Assembly: GCA_004379135.1 (NCBI GenBank)
Contig: NBNI01000006.1
Coordinates: 185,160-249,159 of the forward strand
Reading direction: 5' to 3'
DNA length: 64,000 nucleotides
From: Acidimicrobiales bacterium mtb01
Lineage (GTDB): Bacteria > Actinomycetota > Acidimicrobiia > Acidimicrobiales > Ilumatobacteraceae
Shown: positions 19,324 to 28,210 of the stretch, piece after piece
Layout of the letters: each line of letters opens with the position of its first letter
Position numbering within the stretch: position 1 is the first letter of the stretch
Notes under the pieces: model-generated
The model's database searches: none
The model's input: the letters and a program-made list of their open reading frames with translations, nothing else
Told to the model about the DNA's origin: nothing
Made by a program: the position numbers and the translations under genes

Positions 19324-20346
19324 GTGATCGTCGACGACGAACTCGATGGGCTCATCGCCCGGGCCGATCTCGACGGCCTCGTGCGCATGATCGACGCCCG
19401 GTGCGCCACACGCGATTGGGAAGGTGTCGTGCGCGTGCGCAATCGCTCTCGTGCGGCCCTCGAATCGGGTCGCCAGATCTGGCCGGCCGCCACTCTCGCC
19501 GAGCACCGACTGGCCTTGTTGGCCGACCCCGAGCACGCCGCGCTCGTCCTCGACGAGGACAGCGGCCGCTTCGCCATCGGCCCGCTCACCGAAGTGGTGG
19601 CGCAGAACCACACCTGGTCGCAGTTGGCTCCTCATCTTCCGGTCGGCCCGCGCCGATCATTCGTGGCGTACGAACGCGCACTGCGCGGCGACCCGATCAC
19701 CGGGGACGTGTTCGCGGTCCTCGACATTCCGATCGCCCTGCGCGACTGGGAGACCGAGTACTCGCTCCCCACGTATCACGACGTCGGAGTCGAAGCGCCC
19801 TCGCCCGCCGACACCTGGACGCACGAGTGGTCGACCGTGTCGACTATCGCCACCGCCGACATCGTCGACGACTCGTGGGTGGCCGATGCGTTTCGCTCGC
19901 TCGTCGAGCCGTGGACGTCGTCGTCGAACGGTCGGGCCGAATCGATCGTGGTCGACGGCGGACCCGGGGCGGCCCTGGGTGCGCTCGGGCTCTCCACCGC
20001 ACGACTCGCCCCGCTCGCCCCGGTGGAAGCGCTCGACTGGCTCGTGTGGTGCGGATCATCGGGCGGAGCGCACGGTCGACGCCGTGGCACCGCCTCGGGC
20101 CGCTTCTCGGCGTGGTGGATGCTGGCCGCACTCGGCGGACTGGTCGACGACTGGGACGAACTGCGCGACACCGGAGAACTGAGCGATCTCCTGGGCGAAA
20201 CGCTCCACGGCGCGACGTGGTGGCGATTCCACGACGGTGTGCGGCCTCACGCCTACGAGATGAGCATCGTGGTGGAAGTGCCCGAAAACGACGAGAGCGC
20301 AACGCCTCTCAGCGTTGCGCTCCTCGCGCGCGATCACCCGGGGTGA
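19324..20346 (+). CDS. Hypothetical protein
   Basis: A 340-residue soluble protein from a GTG start ten bases after the SCO1664-like stop, so probably the last gene of that unit. The first 60 residues are helical (LIARADLDGLVRMIDARC); the rest has no motif I recognise. No signal peptide or membrane helix. A Gly-rich segment (GCGSSGGAHGRRRGTASGRF-like region, about residues 241-261) stands out. It could be an accessory of the phosphatase/DUF3090 unit, but nothing beyond position supports this. Confidence 0.7.
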   Translation: MIVDDELDGLIARADLDGLVRMIDARCATRDWEGVVRVRNRSRAALESGRQIWPAATLAEHRLALLADPEHAALVLDEDSGRFAIGPLTEVVAQNHTWSQLAPHLPVGPRRSFVAYERALRGDPITGDVFAVLDIPIALRDWETEYSLPTYHDVGVEAPSPADTWTHEWSTVSTIATADIVDDSWVADAFRSLVEPWTSSSNGRAESIVVDGGPGAALGALGLSTARLAPLAPVEALDWLVWCGSSGGAHGRRRGTASGRFSAWWMLAALGGLVDDWDELRDTGELSDLLGETLHGATWWRFHDGVRPHAYEMSIVVEVPENDESATPLSVALLARDHPG

Positions 20347-20363
20347 TCGGCTTCAACCGTTGA

Positions 20364-21326
20364 TCAGCGGCCCTGCAGGGCCTCGATGAGCTTGGGCAGC
20401 ACCTTGTGCACGTCGCCCACGATGCCGAGGTCGGCGATGCCGAAGATCGGAGCTTCCTTGTCCTTGTTGATGGCGATGATGTTCTTGGAACCCTTCATGC
20501 CCACCATGTGCTGCGTGGCGCCAGAGATGCCGGCGGCGATGTAGACGCTCGGCTTCACGACCTTGCCGGTCTGGCCCACCTGGTAGGAGTAGGGCACCCA
20601 ACCCGCGTCGACGATCGCGCGCGACGCACCCGGAGCACCCTTCAGGATCTTGGCCAGGCTCTCGATGAGTTCGTACTTGGCGCTCTCGCCGAGACCACGA
20701 CCGCCCGACACCACGATGTCGGCTTCGTCGAGCTTGGGTCCGCTCGTCTCCTCGACGTGCGTGGCGTTGACCTTCGCACCACCGGTGGCGCCCAGGTCGG
20801 GCACCGCCACCGCGACGACCGACGCCGCGCCGCCACCCGATGCTTCGGGAGCGAACGACTTCGGACGGAACGCGGCGAGATACGGAGCCGCGCCGGTGAA
20901 GGTGGACGTGACGAGCGTGTTGCCACCGAAGATCGGCGTGGTGACCGACACCGAATCACCCGACACCGAGATGTCGATGTTGTTGGTGAGCACCGTGCGA
21001 TCGACCTTCACTGATAGACGGGCCATGACGTCGCGGCCTTCGTAGGTCTGCGGGAAGAGAACGAGGTCGGGAGCGTCGCCGCCGTCGATGGTGGCCTTCA
21101 TGGCCGAGGCGACGGCCGCACCGGCCAGATTGCTGCCGTAGTCGACGCCGTACACCTTGGTGGCACCGTACGAACCGACGGCCGCGGCGATGGCGTTGCC
21201 GTCACCGGCCACCCACACGCTGATCGAACCGCCGAGGCTGCGCGCCTTGGTGATGAGTTCGAGCGAGCCCGAAGTGGGCGCGCCGTTGGAAACCTGAGCG
21301 AAGACCCAAATGTTGTTGATTGCCAT
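20364..21326 (-). CDS. etfA: Electron transfer flavoprotein, alpha subunit
   Basis: The 320-residue FAD-binding subunit of ETF. The C-terminal FAD domain is clear ([17 protein letters not shown], then [20 protein letters not shown] and [19 protein letters not shown]). ETF accepts electrons from acyl-CoA dehydrogenases such as the one at 6046 and hands them to the quinone pool through ETF-QO. AAGGGA precedes the ATG. It lies 20 bases downstream of etfB. Confidence 0.97.
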   Translation of the reverse strand: MAINNIWVFAQVSNGAPTSGSLELITKARSLGGSISVWVAGDGNAIAAAVGSYGATKVYGVDYGSNLAGAAVASAMKATIDGGDAPDLVLFPQTYEGRDVMARLSVKVDRTVLTNNIDISVSGDSVSVTTPIFGGNTLVTSTFTGAAPYLAAFRPKSFAPEASGGGAASVVAVAVPDLGATGGAKVNATHVEETSGPKLDEADIVVSGGRGLGESAKYELIESLAKILKGAPGASRAIVDAGWVPYSYQVGQTGKVVKPSVYIAAGISGATQHMVGMKGSKNIIAINKDKEAPIFGIADLGIVGDVHKVLPKLIEALQGR

Positions 21327-21346
21327 GTCGAATCCCTTCCTGCGAC

Positions 21347-22123
21347 TCAGATGACCTTGAGGCCCTCGAGGAAGGCCACGATCTTGCCGAACGACTCACC
21401 GTCGTCTTCGATGATCTCGCCGGCGGCGCGTGCTTCGGCCTGCGCGACGTTGCTGATGGTCTGGCCCGCACCGGCCCAACCGACCGGGGTGACGCCGAGA
21501 TCGGAAGCCTTCACTTCGTCGACCGGCTTCGACTTGGCGGCCATGATTCCCTTGAACGACGGGTATCGCGGCTCCACCACACCAGCGGTCACCGAGATGA
21601 GTGCGGGCAAGGAGCAGGTGACTTCGTCGTAACCGGCTTCGGTCTGACGATCGGCCTTGAGCACACCGCCGTCGATCGCGACCTTCTTCGCGAACGTGAC
21701 CGACGGCAGACCGAGAACCTCGGCCATCTGCTCGGGCACGGTGCCGGTGTAACCATCGCTCGACTCGGTGGCGGCGATCACGAGATCGGCTCCACCCAAG
21801 CGCTGAACGGCCGCGGCGAGAACCTTGGCGGTGGTGAGCGCGTCGGAGCCCTGCAACGCCGGATCGGACACGAGCACGGCTTTGGCCGCACCCATGGCGA
21901 GCGCGGTGCGCAGACCAGCGGTCTCGGAGTTGGGTGCCATGGAAACGAGATTCACTTCTCCGCCGCCGGCCGCATCGACCAGCTGCAGAGCCATCTCGAC
22001 GCCGTACGCATCGGACTCGTCGAGGATGAGCTTGCCGTCGCGCTTCAACGTGTTGGAGGACGGATCGAGCGCACCGGGGGTGGCGGGGTCGGGGATCTGC
22101 TTCACACAGACGATCACTTTCAT
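21347..22123 (-). CDS. etfB: Electron transfer flavoprotein, beta subunit
   Basis: The 258-residue AMP-binding subunit of ETF, with the classic N-terminus MKVIVCVKQIPDP and the conserved ETF-beta signature (VVEPRYPSFKGIMAAKSKP). I chose ATG 22123 because CAGAAT stands seven bases upstream and family members begin at MKV; an ATG at 22132 would add three residues. First gene of etfBA. Confidence 0.96.
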   Translation of the reverse strand: MKVIVCVKQIPDPATPGALDPSSNTLKRDGKLILDESDAYGVEMALQLVDAAGGGEVNLVSMAPNSETAGLRTALAMGAAKAVLVSDPALQGSDALTTAKVLAAAVQRLGGADLVIAATESSDGYTGTVPEQMAEVLGLPSVTFAKKVAIDGGVLKADRQTEAGYDEVTCSLPALISVTAGVVEPRYPSFKGIMAAKSKPVDEVKASDLGVTPVGWAGAGQTISNVAQAEARAAGEIIEDDGESFGKIVAFLEGLKVI

Positions 22124-22130
22124 GTGGGGC

Positions 22131-22136
22131 ATTCTG
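22131..22136 (-). promoter_or_regulatory. Candidate -10 (CAGAAT) of etfBA
   Basis: CAGAAT is seven bases before the etfB ATG at 22123, consistent with a leaderless etfBA transcript. Confidence 0.4.
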
Positions 22137-22218
22137 CTCGCTTGTGCTTGTGTTCACACAACCCTTCGGGGGTGCTCCGAGCAGGCGTGACGCACGACCG
22201 AGCCCTGGTAGCGGCTGG

Positions 22219-22224
22219 TACGGT
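22219..22224 (+). promoter_or_regulatory. Candidate -10 (TACGGT) of the lipid kinase gene
   Basis: TACGGT lies eight bases before the ATG at 22233. There is no ribosome binding site; leaderless start likely. Confidence 0.5.
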
Positions 22225-22232
22225 CGAGGCCG

Positions 22233-23201
22233 ATGCGGATCCTGCTGGTGGTCAATTCGTTCGCATCGTCGGTGACCGCCCGCAACACCGTGATCGTCCA
22301 CCGCGAACTGTCCCGCGACCACGACGTGCAGGTGGTGGAGACCAACCGCCGGGGCCACGCCACCCGCTTCGCCCAGGACGCGGCCCACCGGGGTCTCGAC
22401 CTCGTGATCTCCTTCGGCGGCGACGGCACCCTCAACGAGGTGGCCACCGGCGTGGCCGGAACCGACACCGCCCTCGGGGTCCTGCCCGGGGGCAGCACCA
22501 ACGTGTTCGCCCGCACGATCGGGCTCCCCAACGACCCCGTGGCGGCGGCCCCCCTTCTCGTGGCCGGCCTGCGCGACCCCGAGCGGTCGCTCAGGCCCAT
22601 CGGCCTCGGGCGCGTGAACGGTCGATTCTTCTGCTTCCACACCGGGGTGGGGTACGACGCCGCGGTCGTGCGCACCGTCGAACAACGGGCCTACCTGAAG
22701 CGCTGGGCCGGCCATCCGCTCTTCATCTACGCCGCGGTGCACACCTGGCTCACTCGCTACGACCGCAAGCATCCGCACTTCCGCGTGGCCGCCGACGGTT
22801 CGATCGGCGGATTCGGAACCGATGCCACACCCTCGGGAAGCGGCCGCATCGTGCACGACGGCTACTTCACGATCGTGATGAACACCAACCCGTATTCGTT
22901 CCTCGGCAATCGTCCGCTCGACCTGTCGCCCAACGCCGCCCTCGACAAGCCGTTGGTGGCCATCACCTTCCGAACGATGTCGGCGGTGGCGATCCTGTCG
23001 TCCTTGACCGGTGCACTGAAGGGTGGAGGCATCACGCCCAACGAGAACGTGTCGGTGTTCGACGGCGTGCACGAGTTGGTCGTCGAACACGAGACTCCGT
23101 TCCCGTATCAGGTGGACGGCGACTATCTGGGCGAGACGAACCTGCTCGACTTCCACCACGTGCCCGAGGCCGTGCGGTTGCTGTTTCCGCCGAGCGGCTG
23201 A
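22233..23201 (+). CDS. Diacylglycerol/lipid kinase family protein (YegS/LCB5 type)
   Basis: A 322-residue kinase with the nucleotide-binding motif FGGDGTLNEVATG at about residue 72 and LPGGSTNVFART at about 95, both diagnostic of the DAGK catalytic domain. It should phosphorylate diacylglycerol or a related lipid from ATP. The C-terminal beta-sandwich (IVHDGYFTIVMNTNPYSF) is typical. It is convergent with the glycerophosphodiesterase gene, one base apart. Confidence 0.93.
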   Translation: MRILLVVNSFASSVTARNTVIVHRELSRDHDVQVVETNRRGHATRFAQDAAHRGLDLVISFGGDGTLNEVATGVAGTDTALGVLPGGSTNVFARTIGLPNDPVAAAPLLVAGLRDPERSLRPIGLGRVNGRFFCFHTGVGYDAAVVRTVEQRAYLKRWAGHPLFIYAAVHTWLTRYDRKHPHFRVAADGSIGGFGTDATPSGSGRIVHDGYFTIVMNTNPYSFLGNRPLDLSPNAALDKPLVAITFRTMSAVAILSSLTGALKGGGITPNENVSVFDGVHELVVEHETPFPYQVDGDYLGETNLLDFHHVPEAVRLLFPPSG

Positions 23202-23202
23202 A

Positions 23203-23889
23203 TCAGAGTCGCGACAGGCCCACGTCGGGCACGTTGGTGCAGATCCCGTCGATCTCCCACACCATGAGTTCGCTCATGCGCTCGGCATCGTCGCACGTCC
23301 ACGTGTTCACGTCGAGTCCAACCGCATGACAGCGCTGGATGAGATCGCGCGTCAGCGTGCCGTGCCACGGATGGAGCGCGGTGTGGCCGGCGGCAGCCAG
23401 ATCATTCACGATGCCCGACATCGCATCGGCATCGATGGTGACGGTGAGCCACGCGGTACGGATGGTCGGACGCAACGCGCGACAGCGATCGATGGTCTCG
23501 CGACGGAACGACGAGATGAGCCAGGCGCGATCACCTTCGGCGCGACGAGCGAGCAGAGCGATGGTGTCGTCGGCGATCGTGTCGTTCGCGTCGAAGTCGG
23601 GTTCGGATGAATCGTTCTTGATCTCGACGTTCACCCACAACGGATTGCACGCATCGAGTGCTTCGTCGAGCGTGGGCACATGGTCGGGAAGATCGCGATG
23701 GTCGGATTGCGCGATCACGCGCCCGTCGGCGAGCGTCGGGTTGTGATGCACCACGAGCACGCCGTCACGCGTGCGACGAACGTCGAGTTCGACCGCGTGC
23801 GCACCCATCGTCACGGCGCGCCGGAAGGCCGCCAGGGTGTTCTCAAGTTCGACCTTCGACGCCCCCCGGTGCGCGATGATCGACGTCAC
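23203..23889 (-). CDS. Glycerophosphodiester phosphodiesterase (GDPD)
   Basis: A 228-residue TIM-barrel enzyme. The family signature IIAHRGASKVELENTL carries the catalytic His, and ELDVRRTRDGVLVVHHNP carries the metal ligands and second His. It hydrolyses glycerophosphodiesters to glycerol-3-phosphate and an alcohol. Two GTG starts are possible: 23889 (used) or 23907, which adds six residues. No clear ribosome binding site for either. Confidence 0.92.
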   Translation of the reverse strand: MTSIIAHRGASKVELENTLAAFRRAVTMGAHAVELDVRRTRDGVLVVHHNPTLADGRVIAQSDHRDLPDHVPTLDEALDACNPLWVNVEIKNDSSEPDFDANDTIADDTIALLARRAEGDRAWLISSFRRETIDRCRALRPTIRTAWLTVTIDADAMSGIVNDLAAAGHTALHPWHGTLTRDLIQRCHAVGLDVNTWTCDDAERMSELMVWEIDGICTNVPDVGLSRL

Positions 23890-24146
23890 GGAAGAAGATT
23901 CCCACACTCCCGTCGGCGGCGAAACCTGAACCAGTTTTCGGGCCTCCGACGACCCGGGCGAATCCCCCGGGTGTCATTCACAAGAGAACGACGCAGGTGA
24001 AAAACCTCCTGGTCACGGGGCTTTGTCCTGTTTCAAAAAAGTCCGAACTTCCTCTTGCCACCGCCCCACCCTTTTGCCACTCTTGACCGAGTGCCGGACT
24101 CCGGCCGACAGCCCCCGAAACCCCCTCTTACCGCCTGGAGCACAAC

Positions 24147-24461
24147 GTGTCGATCCTCGCCTCATCCCTCGCCCTCGGTTCCGCCGACTATTCCTGGCGC
24201 AACGAAGCAGTGTGCAGGGACACCGATCCCGAGTTGTTCTTTCCGGTCGGGACCACGGGACAGGCGTTGCTGCAGATCGACAAGGCCAAAGAGGTGTGCG
24301 ACGAGTGTCCGGTGAAGGTGCAGTGCCTCGACTTCGCCATCGAGACCAACCAGGACTCGGGTATCTGGGGTGGCACCTCCGAAGACGAGCGCCGCGACAT
24401 CCGCCGTCAGATCGCCGCTCTGAAGAAGGCTCAGAACGCGGCCCGCGCCGCGGCATCCTGA
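24147..24461 (+). CDS. whiB1: WhiB-family iron-sulfur regulator, WhiB1-like
   Basis: A 104-residue WhiB protein. Cys23, Cys51, Cys54 and Cys60 ligate a [4Fe-4S] cluster, followed by the GIWGG turn and a basic tail (RRDIRRQIAALKKAQ). WhiB1 proteins bind the primary sigma factor and respond to nitric oxide. The assignment rests on the neighbour: in mycobacteria whiB1 is convergent with pdtaS, as here. The 257-base region upstream (23890-24146) is comparatively AT-rich and should hold the promoter; I could not fix a -35/-10 pair. GGAG precedes the GTG. Confidence 0.92.
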   Translation: MSILASSLALGSADYSWRNEAVCRDTDPELFFPVGTTGQALLQIDKAKEVCDECPVKVQCLDFAIETNQDSGIWGGTSEDERRDIRRQIAALKKAQNAARAAAS

Positions 24462-24479
24462 TTCGTTGCTGACCGCGCG

Positions 24480-25955
24480 TCAGCGCGGCAGGTGCAACTC
24501 GACCACGGTGCCGCGGCGATTGCCGTCGATGCCCACCGACATGAAGTCGTGATGCGACGCCGGCCGCATCGAAATCGAACCATTGAGTTCGGTGGTCACG
24601 AGCGTTCGCACGATCGACAGGCCGAGACCGGTCGCCGCATCGAGATCGAACGACGGGTCAAGTCCGATGCCGTCGTTCACGACGGTGATGTGCATCTCGT
24701 CGTCGTCACCGCCGAGAACCACGACCACGGTTCCGCCGTCGCTTCCTTCGGGGAAGCCGTGATCGACGGCGTTCTGCAGCAGTTCGGTGAGCACCACCGA
24801 CAGCGGGGTGGCCACCGTCGCCGGCAGGCGACCGCCATCACCCTGCACCGTGAAGCGCACCGGTCGATCGGGTGACTGCAGGCCCTCTTCGGCCAGACGC
24901 AGCAACGGACGCACGATCTCGACGAAGGCGACGTCCTCGCCCGGCTCGCGCGACAGCGTCTCGTGCACGAGCGCGATGGTGCGAATACGGCGCACGCTCT
25001 CCTGCACCGCGGCCTTGGCCTCGGGCGACGTGAGACGGCGGGCCTGCAGGCGCAGCAGCGACGAGATGGTCTGCAGGTTGTTCTTCACCCGGTGGTGGAT
25101 CTCGCGGATGGTCGCGTCCTTCGAGAGCAGGAGGCGATCGCGACGACGGAGCTCGGTCACGTCGCGCAGCAGCATCACTGCTCCCGTGACCACGCCGCTC
25201 GCGAGGATGGGAATGACGCGGACGAGCAGCGTAACGTCAGCGGTCTGATCGAACTCCTCGATGATCGGTTCGTGCCGTTCGTAGGCCTGTCGAATCGGGC
25301 TGTCGGCGAAACCGAGTTCGCTGAGCGTCTGGCCCACCGCGTTCGCGCTGATGCCCACACGGTGCAACGCCGACACTGCATTGGGCGACGCGTAGCGAAC
25401 GACCGCGTTCTCGTCGAGAACCACCGCGCCGTCACCCACGCGCGGCGCCGCGCTCAGATCGGCCACGCGCCCGGAAAACGGGAACGCGCCCTCGGTGATC
25501 ATCTCGGCGAAGCGCTGGAAGATGGAGAGATACGTGCGTTCGAGTTCGCCGGGCTGACGGCTCGTCTTCGACGACCATTCGCGCGTGAGCACCGCGATCG
25601 GTCCGTTCTCGCCGCGGACCGGAATGGCGAGCACGTGCACCGAGTCGTCGATTCCGGCCATGTCGAGTTCGTCCTGGATCATGGTGACCGACGCGACCGC
25701 GGCCGACAACAGGCGCGACTCGTCGGGGCCGGCCTCCTGCTCAACGAGGTCGGAGCGGTAGATCGTCTGTCCGGTGGCCGGACGCACCTGCGCGCCGATG
25801 ATCCAACGGCCGTCGTGATCGCGAACGTAGAGGATCATGTCGGCGAAGCACAGGTCGGCGAGCATCCCCCACTCGCTGATCAATTGCTGGAGATGGGCCC
25901 CGTCCTCCTTGGAGAGGTCGGTGTGCTGCCGAACGATCTCGGCGAGGGTTGCCAT
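24480..25955 (-). CDS. pdtaS: Sensor histidine kinase, PdtaS type (HisKA_2)
   Basis: A 491-residue soluble kinase: an N-terminal GAF-like domain (about residues 20-150), a PAS domain (about 170-285), then the HisKA_2 H-box EIHHRVKNNLQTISSLL (about 300) and HATPase domain (ELLQNAVDHGF, TGLGLSIVRTLV). PdtaS with its partner PdtaR, an ANTAR-domain RNA-binding regulator, controls transcription termination in mycobacteria. No pdtaR is in the window. Its convergent placement with whiB1 mirrors mycobacteria. Confidence 0.92.
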   Translation of the reverse strand: MATLAEIVRQHTDLSKEDGAHLQQLISEWGMLADLCFADMILYVRDHDGRWIIGAQVRPATGQTIYRSDLVEQEAGPDESRLLSAAVASVTMIQDELDMAGIDDSVHVLAIPVRGENGPIAVLTREWSSKTSRQPGELERTYLSIFQRFAEMITEGAFPFSGRVADLSAAPRVGDGAVVLDENAVVRYASPNAVSALHRVGISANAVGQTLSELGFADSPIRQAYERHEPIIEEFDQTADVTLLVRVIPILASGVVTGAVMLLRDVTELRRRDRLLLSKDATIREIHHRVKNNLQTISSLLRLQARRLTSPEAKAAVQESVRRIRTIALVHETLSREPGEDVAFVEIVRPLLRLAEEGLQSPDRPVRFTVQGDGGRLPATVATPLSVVLTELLQNAVDHGFPEGSDGGTVVVVLGGDDDEMHITVVNDGIGLDPSFDLDAATGLGLSIVRTLVTTELNGSISMRPASHHDFMSVGIDGNRRGTVVELHLPR

Positions 25956-25994
25956 ACGACGAGTCTGCCCGATGGAAGGCCGACGGTCAGAGGA

Positions 25995-26228
25995 TCAGGA
26001 GCCGAACCCCATGCGGCGGTCCTTGTCGGTGGAACCGATCTCGATGTACGCGATCTTGGCCGAGGACACGCCGACCTGGCGGCCCTTCTTGTCGGAGAGC
26101 CACAGGACGTCGACCGCTCCGGAGAGTGCGGCCTCGACCTTGGACTTGGTGGCATCGAGTTCGTCGTCGGCCATGTCGAGAGAGACCTCGCGGCCCACGT
26201 TGCTGACGACGATTCGAACTTCCACCAT
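25995..26228 (-). CDS. DUF3107 family protein
   Basis: A 77-residue actinobacterial protein of unknown function (VEVRIVVSNVGREVSL ... SAKIAYIEIG). Small alpha/beta domain, no signal peptide. Starts with a good ribosome binding site (GGAGGT). In mycobacteria an equivalent small gene is found near the whiB1-pdtaS region, so the neighbourhood is conserved. Confidence 0.88.
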   Translation of the reverse strand: MVEVRIVVSNVGREVSLDMADDELDATKSKVEAALSGAVDVLWLSDKKGRQVGVSSAKIAYIEIGSTDKDRRMGFGS

Positions 26229-26267
26229 GACCTCCTGGACTCGACGAAGGCTAGCGGTCAGGATGGT

Positions 26268-26993
26268 TCAGAAGGTCGTCGAGCAGAACGAATCGCCCTG
26301 CGGGAGCGACGCGTCGATCGACACATCGGCGTCGCCGTACAGCGCGCCGAGCATTCCCTTGACCATGCCGCGGTCGACCGCGCACACCACCGGGTTCTCC
26401 ATGGCCACGTCGCCGAACGGGCAGTGGTTGTTGATGATCCGCAACTGGTTGTTGCGCTTCTCGGCGTGTGCAGCGAAACCGTGCGCGGTGAGCGCATCGG
26501 CCACGGCCTGAATGGCCGAACGAAGACTGCGTTGGCCGGCGGCGAGATCGGTTCCCGTGAGGGCGGCCGCCATCGCACGGCCGTACTCCTGACCCACTTC
26601 CTCGGCGATTCGCTCGGCCTGTTCGTGCGGAAGGAGTGCGAGCGTCTTGCCGAGAAGACTCAGAACCAGATCGTCGCTGCGCACCGGAACATCACCCAGC
26701 GTGACGTCGGCCGACGCGGTGTAGCGCTTCGACGGGCGACCGGCGCCGCTGCCGGCCGTGCGCGGGACGCCGACTTCCACGTATCCACCCGCGGCCAGCT
26801 TGTCGAGGTGGTGACGAGCCACGTTGGGGTGCAGATCGAACTCGGACGCCACCTCGGCCGCGGTCACACCATGGTCGGTGCCGCGCACGAAGAGGTAGAT
26901 GGCCCGCCGCGTGGGGTCGCCGAACGCGTTGGTGATCGCCGACACAGTGGCCGTGAACGACCCCGAGTTCGGACGAGTGGCGCTGGTGGACAC
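26268..26993 (-). CDS. SufR-like HTH transcriptional regulator
   Basis: A 241-residue regulator. An N-terminal winged helix (residues 15-80, TRRAIYLFVRGTDHGVTAAEVASEF and HPNVARHHLDKL) is followed by a C-terminal sensor domain with a Cys-rich pattern (NNHCPFGDVA, VVCAVDRGM) that in SufR ligates an Fe-S cluster. SufR represses iron-sulfur assembly genes when clusters are plentiful. It is divergent from an Mrp-type cluster carrier, which fits. No suf operon is in the window. GTG start with TAGAAT six bases upstream, probably leaderless. Confidence 0.88.
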   Translation of the reverse strand: MSTSATRPNSGSFTATVSAITNAFGDPTRRAIYLFVRGTDHGVTAAEVASEFDLHPNVARHHLDKLAAGGYVEVGVPRTAGSGAGRPSKRYTASADVTLGDVPVRSDDLVLSLLGKTLALLPHEQAERIAEEVGQEYGRAMAAALTGTDLAAGQRSLRSAIQAVADALTAHGFAAHAEKRNNQLRIINNHCPFGDVAMENPVVCAVDRGMVKGMLGALYGDADVSIDASLPQGDSFCSTTF

Positions 26994-26999
26994 GGGGGT

Positions 27000-27005
27000 A
27001 TTCTA
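27000..27005 (-). promoter_or_regulatory. Candidate -10 (TAGAAT) of the SufR-like gene
   Basis: TAGAAT lies six bases before the GTG at 26993, predicting a leaderless transcript. The palindrome at 27007-27018 would fall just upstream, between -10 and -35. Confidence 0.55.
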
Positions 27006-27006
27006 C

Positions 27007-27018
27007 CTATGCGCATAG
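27007..27018. promoter_or_regulatory. 12-base perfect palindrome CTATGCGCATAG, candidate SufR-type operator
   Basis: It sits between the divergent SufR-like and mrp genes, immediately upstream of the regulator's -10 and 45 bases before mrp. A dimeric regulator bound here would block both promoters. The site has not been compared with known SufR operators. Confidence 0.5.
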
Positions 27019-27063
27019 TGCAAATTCCGGCGCATCACCTTCACCAACTGGGAGCCCCCACCC

Positions 27064-28209
27064 ATGTCAGTCACTCGCGAGCAGGTCGTCGACGCGTTGC
27101 GACCCGTCGAAGATCCCGAACTCCACCGCTCGATCGTCGACATCGGAATGCTGCGCGACGTCACCCTGTCGCCCGACGGCACCATCGGCATCCTCATCGC
27201 TCTCACCGTGGCCGGCTGCCCGCTGCGCAACGAGATCTCCAACCGCGTCAACAACGCCGTCGCTCCCCTTCCGGGTGTCGCCAAGGTGAACCTCGATTTC
27301 ACCGTCATGACCGACGACGAGCGCGCCGAACTGCGCACCAAGTTGCACGGCGATCCGGCCGCCACCGCCGGGCAGGGCCAGGCCCACGGCCACGCCGAAG
27401 GTCGCGCCATCCCGTTCGCACAACCCGGATCGAAGACTCGACCGCTGCTCATCTCGTCGGGCAAGGGCGGCGTCGGCAAGTCGAGCGTCACCACCAACCT
27501 CGCGGTCGCACTGGCCGCACAGGGCCACAAGGTCGGTGTCGTCGACGCCGACATCTACGGCTTTTCCATTCCGCGCATGCTCGGCGCCGATCGCGACCCG
27601 GTCGTGATCGATCGCATGCTGCTGCCACCCGAGTCGTACGGAGTTCGCTGCATCTCCATCGGCTACTTCGTTCCCGATGGTCAGGCCGTCGTCTGGCGTG
27701 GACCCATGCTCCACAAGGCGCTCGAGCAGTTCCTCACCGACGTGTACTGGGACGAGCCCGACTTCCTGCTCATCGACATGCCGCCCGGAACCGGTGACAT
27801 CGCGCTGTCACTCAGCCAATACCTGCCGCGCGGTGAAGTCTTCGTCGTCACCACACCGCAGGCCGCCGCGCAGAAGGTCGCCCGCTTGTCGGCCGCCATG
27901 GCCGCCAAGGTCAACCTGCCCGTCAAGGGCGTGATCGAGAACATGTCGTGGTTCACCGGCGACGACGGCAAGAAGTACGAGTTGTTCGGCAGCGGCGGGG
28001 GCAAGGAGTTGGCCGACGAACTCGGCGTACCGCTCCTCGGTCGACTGCCGCTCGTGCCGCAGTTGCGCGAGGGTGGGGACGACGGACGTCCCATCGCCGC
28101 GGTGGCTCCCGACAGCGAGGCGGGCAAGATCTTCCATCAGATCGCCGCGACCATCGCCAAGGACATGAAGCCGAAGAAGATCTTCAGCAAGTTCTTGAAG
28201 GTGAACTGA
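27064..28209 (+). CDS. mrp: Mrp/ApbC/NBP35-type P-loop ATPase, iron-sulfur carrier family
   Basis: A 381-residue protein with an N-terminal MIP18 (DUF59) domain (residues 1-90, VEDPELHRSIVDIGML and AGCPLRN) and a deviant Walker A P-loop (SSGKGGVGKSS, about residue 140), plus DADIYG and the PPGTGD switch. Family members carry Fe-S clusters on a C-terminal CxxC, usually inside ENMSxFxCPxCG. Here that segment reads ENMSWFTGDDGKKYELFG, with no cysteine, so cluster handling must differ. Divergent from the SufR-like gene; GGGAG precedes the ATG. Confidence 0.92.
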   Translation: MSVTREQVVDALRPVEDPELHRSIVDIGMLRDVTLSPDGTIGILIALTVAGCPLRNEISNRVNNAVAPLPGVAKVNLDFTVMTDDERAELRTKLHGDPAATAGQGQAHGHAEGRAIPFAQPGSKTRPLLISSGKGGVGKSSVTTNLAVALAAQGHKVGVVDADIYGFSIPRMLGADRDPVVIDRMLLPPESYGVRCISIGYFVPDGQAVVWRGPMLHKALEQFLTDVYWDEPDFLLIDMPPGTGDIALSLSQYLPRGEVFVVTTPQAAAQKVARLSAAMAAKVNLPVKGVIENMSWFTGDDGKKYELFGSGGGKELADELGVPLLGRLPLVPQLREGGDDGRPIAAVAPDSEAGKIFHQIAATIAKDMKPKKIFSKFLKVN

Positions 28210-28210
28210 C

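Noticed and set aside
24963..27797. A 944-codon plus-strand open frame across the pdtaS, DUF3107 and SufR-like genes.
   Set aside because: Its composition is a reverse-complement artefact, and it crosses three clear genes and a divergent promoter. All three minus-strand products match known families.
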